Source: Candidatus Dormiibacterota bacterium (GTDB taxonomy: Bacteria; Vulcanimicrobiota; Vulcanimicrobiia; Vulcanimicrobiales; Vulcanimicrobiaceae). From it: DNA of 64,000 nt. Below, piece by piece: positions 60,841-64,000 of the stretch. Each line of letters begins with the position of its first letter. The stretch's first letter is position 1. Made by a program: the position numbers and the translations under genes. The notes beneath the pieces were generated by a model. The model was not told the DNA's origin. It made no database searches and was given only the letters and a program-made list of their open reading frames with translations. Location: contig DATKRS010000029.1 in NCBI GenBank assembly GCA_035532035.1, forward strand, positions 1-64,000. Direction: 5' to 3'.

Positions 60841-61263
60841 TCAGCTCGGCAAGCGCTTGAACATGACGAGGTCGGTACCGCCGTCGGAACGCGTGTCGTA
60901 GTCGACGCTGTCCACGAGCGCCCGAATGAGGAAGATACCGAGGCTTGCGGCGGAGCCTTCGTCGGCGGTCACGACGTTCACGGCCTCCGGCTGGACCGGG
61001 CCGCCGAAGTTTCGAACGCGGATGCGCAATCCGTCGGAGACGCTCTCGCACAAGAGATCGACGCGGTCGCCGCCACGCGCGATTGCGTGCACCAGCGCCT
61101 CGGCGACGGCGAGCTTGACGTCTTCGATTTCTTCGATTGAGAACTGCAGGCGCGAGGCGACCGCCGAGACGGCAAGTCGCGCGATCGATACCCATTCGGC
61201 CTTCGCCGGAATGCGCAGCTCGACGACGTCCGTCGCCGCTTCGTGCCGCGCCTGCGCGTTCAT
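60841..61263 (-). CDS. rsbW: RsbW-like anti-sigma factor with altered N-box
   Basis: 140 aa GHKL/HATPase_c protein of the RsbW/SpoIIAB type, expected to bind the adjacent sigma factor. IEDVKLAVAEALVHAIARGG is the N-box helix: the catalytic Glu of the RsbW family (in AVSE...) is kept but the Mg-binding Asn (as in EACTNAV) is His. The G1 box reads VRNFGGPVQ, where Asp would be normal, and the later GxG lid is ASLGIFLIRALVD. ATP binding and kinase activity may be impaired. ATG overlaps the rsbV stop (ATGA). Confidence 0.9.
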   Translation of the reverse strand: MNAQARHEAATDVVELRIPAKAEWVSIARLAVSAVASRLQFSIEEIEDVKLAVAEALVHAIARGGDRVDLLCESVSDGLRIRVRNFGGPVQPEAVNVVTADEGSAASLGIFLIRALVDSVDYDTRSDGGTDLVMFKRLPS

Positions 61264-61604
61264 ACCAGGGCCTTGAGCGCGGCGTCTTCGCTATCGAAGA
61301 TCCCGAAGATCATCACGAGCCCGGTGATGTCGAATATCTTCTTGATCTGTGGATTCGTACACACGAGGTTCACCGATCCGCCGTGCTCGCGCACGCGCTT
61401 GAGCCCGCCGATGAGCACGCCCAGACCGGTGGAATCGATGTAGCGAACTTTCTCGAGATTGATGACGAGATTGTAGACCCCACGGTCGATGAGATTGCTG
61501 ACGGCATCCTTGAGCTTGGGCGAGGTATAGACGTCGATCTCTCCCGAGAGATCGACCACCGAACAATCGCCCTTTGCTTCGCGGACGTTGACCTTGATGT
61601 CCAA
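61260..61604 (-). CDS. rsbV: RsbV-like anti-anti-sigma factor (STAS domain)
   Basis: 114 aa from TTG 61604, preceded by AGGGAA. STAS domain: SVVDLSGEIDVYTSPKLKDA, LVINLEKVRYIDSTGLGVLI and VCTNPQIKKIFDITGLVMIF. The phosphorylatable Ser sits in DSTGLG as in RsbV/SpoIIAA. When unphosphorylated it should sequester RsbW and free the sigma factor. Because the RsbW here has a damaged ATP site, how the switch is set is uncertain. It begins 10 bp after the YtxH-like gene. Confidence 0.94.
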   Translation of the reverse strand: MDIKVNVREAKGDCSVVDLSGEIDVYTSPKLKDAVSNLIDRGVYNLVINLEKVRYIDSTGLGVLIGGLKRVREHGGSVNLVCTNPQIKKIFDITGLVMIFGIFDSEDAALKALV

Positions 61605-61614
61605 TTCGTGTTCC

Positions 61615-61974
61615 CTATTCTTCTGTCTTGTAGCGCAGCTCGTCGCGAAGATGGTCGGCATTTGCCGTGCCTTCCTCAACGGCGGCACCGAAGTTGCCGC
61701 GCGCGTTTTCGACGACGTGTCTGCCCCGTTCGTAGAGATCGGTTGCGTTCGCCTGCCACTGCGCGGCGGCGTCGGCTACCTTGTCGCGGACGTCGGAGAC
61801 CTTGTCCCGAAGATCCTCGCTCGCGTCCTTCGCGAAGCTCGAGGCCTCCTTCGCCTTGCCCACGACCATGTCGCGCGCGTCCTCGCGCGTCAACGCAAGC
61901 GCGACGGCCGCGCCGATCGTAGCACCGATAACGAAACCGCCGAAAAAGCCACTGCCGTGGCGATCATTTGCCAT
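61615..61974 (-). CDS. YtxH-family protein
   Basis: 119 aa. One glycine-rich transmembrane helix at the N-terminus (GSGFFGGFVIGATIGAAVAL) followed by a long amphipathic/coiled-coil tail rich in Ala, Asp and Lys (KEASSFAKDASEDLRDKVSD). This is the YtxH pattern of general-stress membrane proteins. It overlaps the DUF948 gene by 11 bp, reproducing the YtxG-YtxH pair of Bacillus, which is under SigB control there. Confidence 0.87.
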   Translation of the reverse strand: MANDRHGSGFFGGFVIGATIGAAVALALTREDARDMVVGKAKEASSFAKDASEDLRDKVSDVRDKVADAAAQWQANATDLYERGRHVVENARGNFGAAVEEGTANADHLRDELRYKTEE

Positions 61975-62383
61975 GATGTACCAACTCCTCGGAACCTTCC
62001 CTTACACTCTTTCCCGTGACCAAGCGCCGCAAACCCGCGCTTACGCCGGTCAACGCTGCCCCGATGTTGACGATGGCCGGCGATATCGCTTGACGCACGA
62101 GCGCCGTCGTCCCGGAGACCGACCCCGCTACGCTCTCGAGCGCGCCGACCGCACCGCCGAGCCGTGCCAGCGTCTCGTCGGCCGTCGCGGAGATACCTTC
62201 GACGTGTTCCAACGCCTCGCCGACGGGTTTTCCGATGCCCGCGATCTGGCGATCGACTTCGTCGAGCGTCTTTCCGAGACGCACGAAGAGCCGCGCAAGC
62301 GCGAGCATCGCGACGAAGATTCCGGCACCGACCAGAAAGATGCCGGCACCGGCGCCGACATCGAGAACGCTTGGCCAATCCAT
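61964..62383 (-). CDS. DUF948 (YtxG-like) membrane protein
   Basis: 139 aa from ATG 62383 (MDWPSVLDVGAGAGIFLVGA). One N-terminal helix, then a heptad-like region RLGKTLDEVDRQIAGIGKPV, VGEALEHVEGISATADETLA, as in DUF948/YtxG general-stress proteins. ATG lies one base after the nifS stop. With the YtxH-like gene it forms the same pair as Bacillus ytxG-ytxH. Confidence 0.84.
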   Translation of the reverse strand: MDWPSVLDVGAGAGIFLVGAGIFVAMLALARLFVRLGKTLDEVDRQIAGIGKPVGEALEHVEGISATADETLARLGGAVGALESVAGSVSGTTALVRQAISPAIVNIGAALTGVSAGLRRLVTGKSVREGSEELVHHGK

Positions 62384-62384
62384 A

Positions 62385-63491
62385 TCAGGTCCGGCGCAGT
62401 TCTGACACCGCGACGGGCATGACCTGCAGGACGCGATCGACCTCCTCCTGCGTCGTGGACGAACCCATGGAGAAGCGGACGGCCTCCTCGCCGTTTCCAT
62501 CCTGGAGCGCGGCTATCACGTGGCTCGGCTCCGCGATACCCGACGTGCAGGCGCTTCCCGGCGAGACTGCGATGCCGTCGAGGTCGAGACGTACGCAGAG
62601 CGCCTCGGCCTTCACGCCGGCGACCGAGAGGTTCGCGATGCCCGCGAGACGCGGGTTGGCGCCGTTGACGCGGAGCAGCGCCACGCTCGCGAGCAGCCCG
62701 ATCTCGAGCCGGTCTCTCAGGGGCTCCACGAGGGAAACCCGCTGCCGGCGCTCCGATTCCGCCAGTTCCAGCGCCGTAGCGGCCCCGGCAGCTGCGGCAA
62801 CGCTTTCGGTCCCGGAGTGCTTCCCGAACTCCTGGCCGCCACCATAGACGATCGGCTCGATCGCAACGCTCTCCCGAACGCAGAGGATGCCGAAGCCCGC
62901 GGGTCCGCCAAACTTGTGCGCGGCGAGCGAGATCGCGTCGGCGCCCAAATCCGCAAGCGGTAACCAGCCTGGTGCTGCGATCGCATCCGTATGGAAGAGT
63001 ACTCCGCGCTCGCGCGCGAGCGCCGCGAAACGAGCAACCGGTTGGATCGTTCCGATCTCGTTGTTTGCATACATGATGCTTGCGAGCACGGTATCGGGGC
63101 GCAACTCTGCAGCGAAACGTTCCGGATCGACGAAGCCGTGCCGATCCACCGGCAGCAACGTCACGTCGTATCCCTCGTCGCGCAAGCGGTCGAGCGCGTG
63201 CAAGATCGCGTGATGCTCGATCGCGCTCGAGAGGACGTGCCGGCCGTTGCCGGCTCTCGCCATTCCTATGATGGCCAACGAATCGGCTTGCGAGCCGCCG
63301 CCGACGAAGAGCACCTCCTTGCGCCTCACGCCCAGCACGCGCGCGATGCGTTCGCGCGCCTCCTCGAGCACCGTCCGAGCGCGCCGTCCCTCGCGATGCA
63401 GCGAGCTCGGGTTGTAGGTCCCGCCCTCCAGATAAGGGAGCATGGCTGCCAAGGCTTCGGCACGCAACGGCGTCGTCGCGGCGTAGTCCAT
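62385..63491 (-). CDS. Cysteine desulfurase (NifS/IscS-type)
   Basis: 368 aa, aminotransferase class V. Removes sulfur from cysteine for Fe-S cluster or thiolated-tRNA synthesis. MDYAATTPLRAEALAAML start, LSSAIEHHAILHALDRLR, MYANNEIGTIQPVARFAALA, PLP-lysine region SLAAHKFGGPAGFGILCV, and the sulfur-carrying Cys in VSPGSACTSGIAEPSHV. Group I enzymes have this SxxCxSG loop. ATG 63491. The neighbour downstream is DUF948, upstream is rarA. No iscU or mnmA is adjacent. Confidence 0.94.
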   Translation of the reverse strand: MDYAATTPLRAEALAAMLPYLEGGTYNPSSLHREGRRARTVLEEARERIARVLGVRRKEVLFVGGGSQADSLAIIGMARAGNGRHVLSSAIEHHAILHALDRLRDEGYDVTLLPVDRHGFVDPERFAAELRPDTVLASIMYANNEIGTIQPVARFAALARERGVLFHTDAIAAPGWLPLADLGADAISLAAHKFGGPAGFGILCVRESVAIEPIVYGGGQEFGKHSGTESVAAAAGAATALELAESERRQRVSLVEPLRDRLEIGLLASVALLRVNGANPRLAGIANLSVAGVKAEALCVRLDLDGIAVSPGSACTSGIAEPSHVIAALQDGNGEEAVRFSMGSSTTQEEVDRVLQVMPVAVSELRRT

Positions 63492-63539
63492 GTATATTCG
63501 GGATTGCGTCACAGGGCTTTCCAAGGAGGCAGCGTTAGC

Positions 63540-63653
63540 ATGGCGTCGTGCGAAGCTCCATTGCACACTCCGAGAAGTAGCAACGGGAACCGGCGGTCCG
63601 ATATCAATCGGGCCGCCTCTTTTTTGCCGGCTCGTAGTACGTACGGCCGATGA
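63540..63653 (+). CDS. Possible 37-aa ORF on the plus strand, antisense to rarA end
   Basis: ATG 63540 preceded by AAGGAGG; reads [16 protein letters not shown] and ends ARSTYGR. It spans the intrinsic terminator at 63592-63625, which would truncate its transcript inside the ORF. The ribosome-binding site may be chance. Listed because terminator and RBS share the plus orientation with no other plus-strand gene nearby. Confidence 0.25.
   Translation: MASCEAPLHTPRSSNGNRRSDINRAASFLPARSTYGR
63592..63625 (+). terminator. Strong intrinsic terminator oriented on the plus strand
   Basis: GGCGGTCCGAT (63592-63602) pairs with ATCGGGCCGCC (63607-63617) in 11 bp with one G-U, loop ATCA, followed by TCTTTTTT (63618-63625). 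The T-run follows only on the plus strand. The rarA stop codon is the loop (tca, 63604-63606, read on the minus strand). Confidence 0.8.
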
Positions 63654-64000
63654 GGTTCTCCGGGAGAAAGACTTGGGCGACGTCGTAATCGTCGTGGGTG
63701 TAATGGTAGTCGCGTCCGTAGCCGAGATCGCGCATGAGCCCCGTCGGCGCGTTGCGTAGATGCAGCGGCACCGGTTCGTTGCGCGTTGCCTGCACGTCCT
63801 CCATTGCGGCGAAGTACGCTCTGCCAACGGCATTGCTCTTCGGTGCGATCGCCAGATAGAGCGTCGCGTGCGCCAACGCGTAGAAACCCTCCGGCAACCC
63901 GACGAAGTGCACCGCTTGTTGCGCGGCGACAGCCACACGAAGACCCGCTGAGTCGGCGAGTCCGACATCTTCCGACGCGAGGATCACGAGCCTGCGTGCG
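63604..64000 (-). CDS. rarA: Replication-associated recombination protein A, C-terminal part
   Basis: About 131 codons of the 3' end; the frame is open at the right edge. In frame the left-hand end of the protein reads [20 protein letters not shown], then [39 protein letters not shown] and [20 protein letters not shown], the MgsA/RarA C-terminal tetramerisation region. The full AAA+ clamp-loader-like ATPase (~430 aa) works at stalled forks. It is the first gene of the minus-strand run and its stop lies in a plus-oriented terminator loop. Confidence 0.93.
   Translation of the reverse strand, partial: ARRLVILASEDVGLADSAGLRVAVAAQQAVHFVGLPEGFYALAHATLYLAIAPKSNAVGRAYFAAMEDVQATRNEPVPLHLRNAPTGLMRDLGYGRDYHYTHDDYDVAQVFLPENLIGRTYYEPAKKRRPD

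Noticed and set aside
63580-63617. T-box antiterminator
   Set aside because: GGGAACCGGCGG loosely resembles the T-box core, but no downstream plus-strand gene exists to regulate.

Overview
The window is high-GC, gene-dense bacterial chromosome with short gaps, many ATGA/GTGA/TTGA stop-start overlaps and frequent GTG or TTG starts. No 16S gene or marker suite is present, so taxonomy is an inference. The mix (sigma-B-type partner switching, YtxG/YtxH-like proteins, copper-amine-oxidase N-terminal domains, TPR-type regulators, split LigD plus Ku, UbiD/UbiA, HlyD exporter, lipoproteins) fits a deep-branching lineage such as Candidatus Eremiobacterota/Vulcanimicrobiota better than a well-known model phylum.

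Layout. 1-12 kb: core metabolism and RNA genes: ilvE (cut by the left edge), a secreted phosphoesterase, polX, nicotinate phosphoribosyltransferase, a DJ-1-like protein without the catalytic cysteine, an SDR, rpsO, ggt on the other strand, and pnp with a structured leader. 12-21 kb: a coupled SDR-ubiD-ubiA-binding-protein run; then, on the minus strand, a GntR-controlled ABC transporter operon whose promoter lies in a 26-bp palindrome and which begins with a 42-codon upstream ORF; then a membrane-anchored winged-helix/TPR regulator. 21-33 kb: PaiB-like protein, a four-gene HlyD/ABC-2 exporter operon, an FAD amine oxidase, a wrecked PEP-mutase-family gene, a methyltransferase coupled to a proton-pump-type P-ATPase, and a zinc alcohol dehydrogenase.

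33-44.8 kb is an accessory tract ending at the 3' side of a tRNA-Leu(CAG) gene. It is visibly less GC-rich and looser. It holds sodB, an NRAMP-like transporter preceded by a 52-aa membrane peptide, a lipid kinase and a stray copy of its 3' end, a TPR-LuxR regulator beside a 55-aa glycine-tailed peptide gene, hypothetical secreted proteins, two transposase remnants, other broken genes, short tandem repeats, and a dispersed motif with core TTAAATCCCAA.

45-54 kb: an HtrA-like protease with an MFS transporter; an NHEJ cassette (membrane peptide, PE-ligase, polymerase, Ku) with overlapping or abutting genes; a DUF255 protein coupled to a GT39-like membrane transferase. 54-64 kb: an unbroken minus-strand run rarA-nifS-ytxG-like-ytxH-like-rsbV-rsbW-sigB-alaS-secreted protein-DUF2723-membrane transferase. 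DNA repair, sulfur mobilisation, stress sigma control, tRNA charging and envelope glycosylation may share transcription here.
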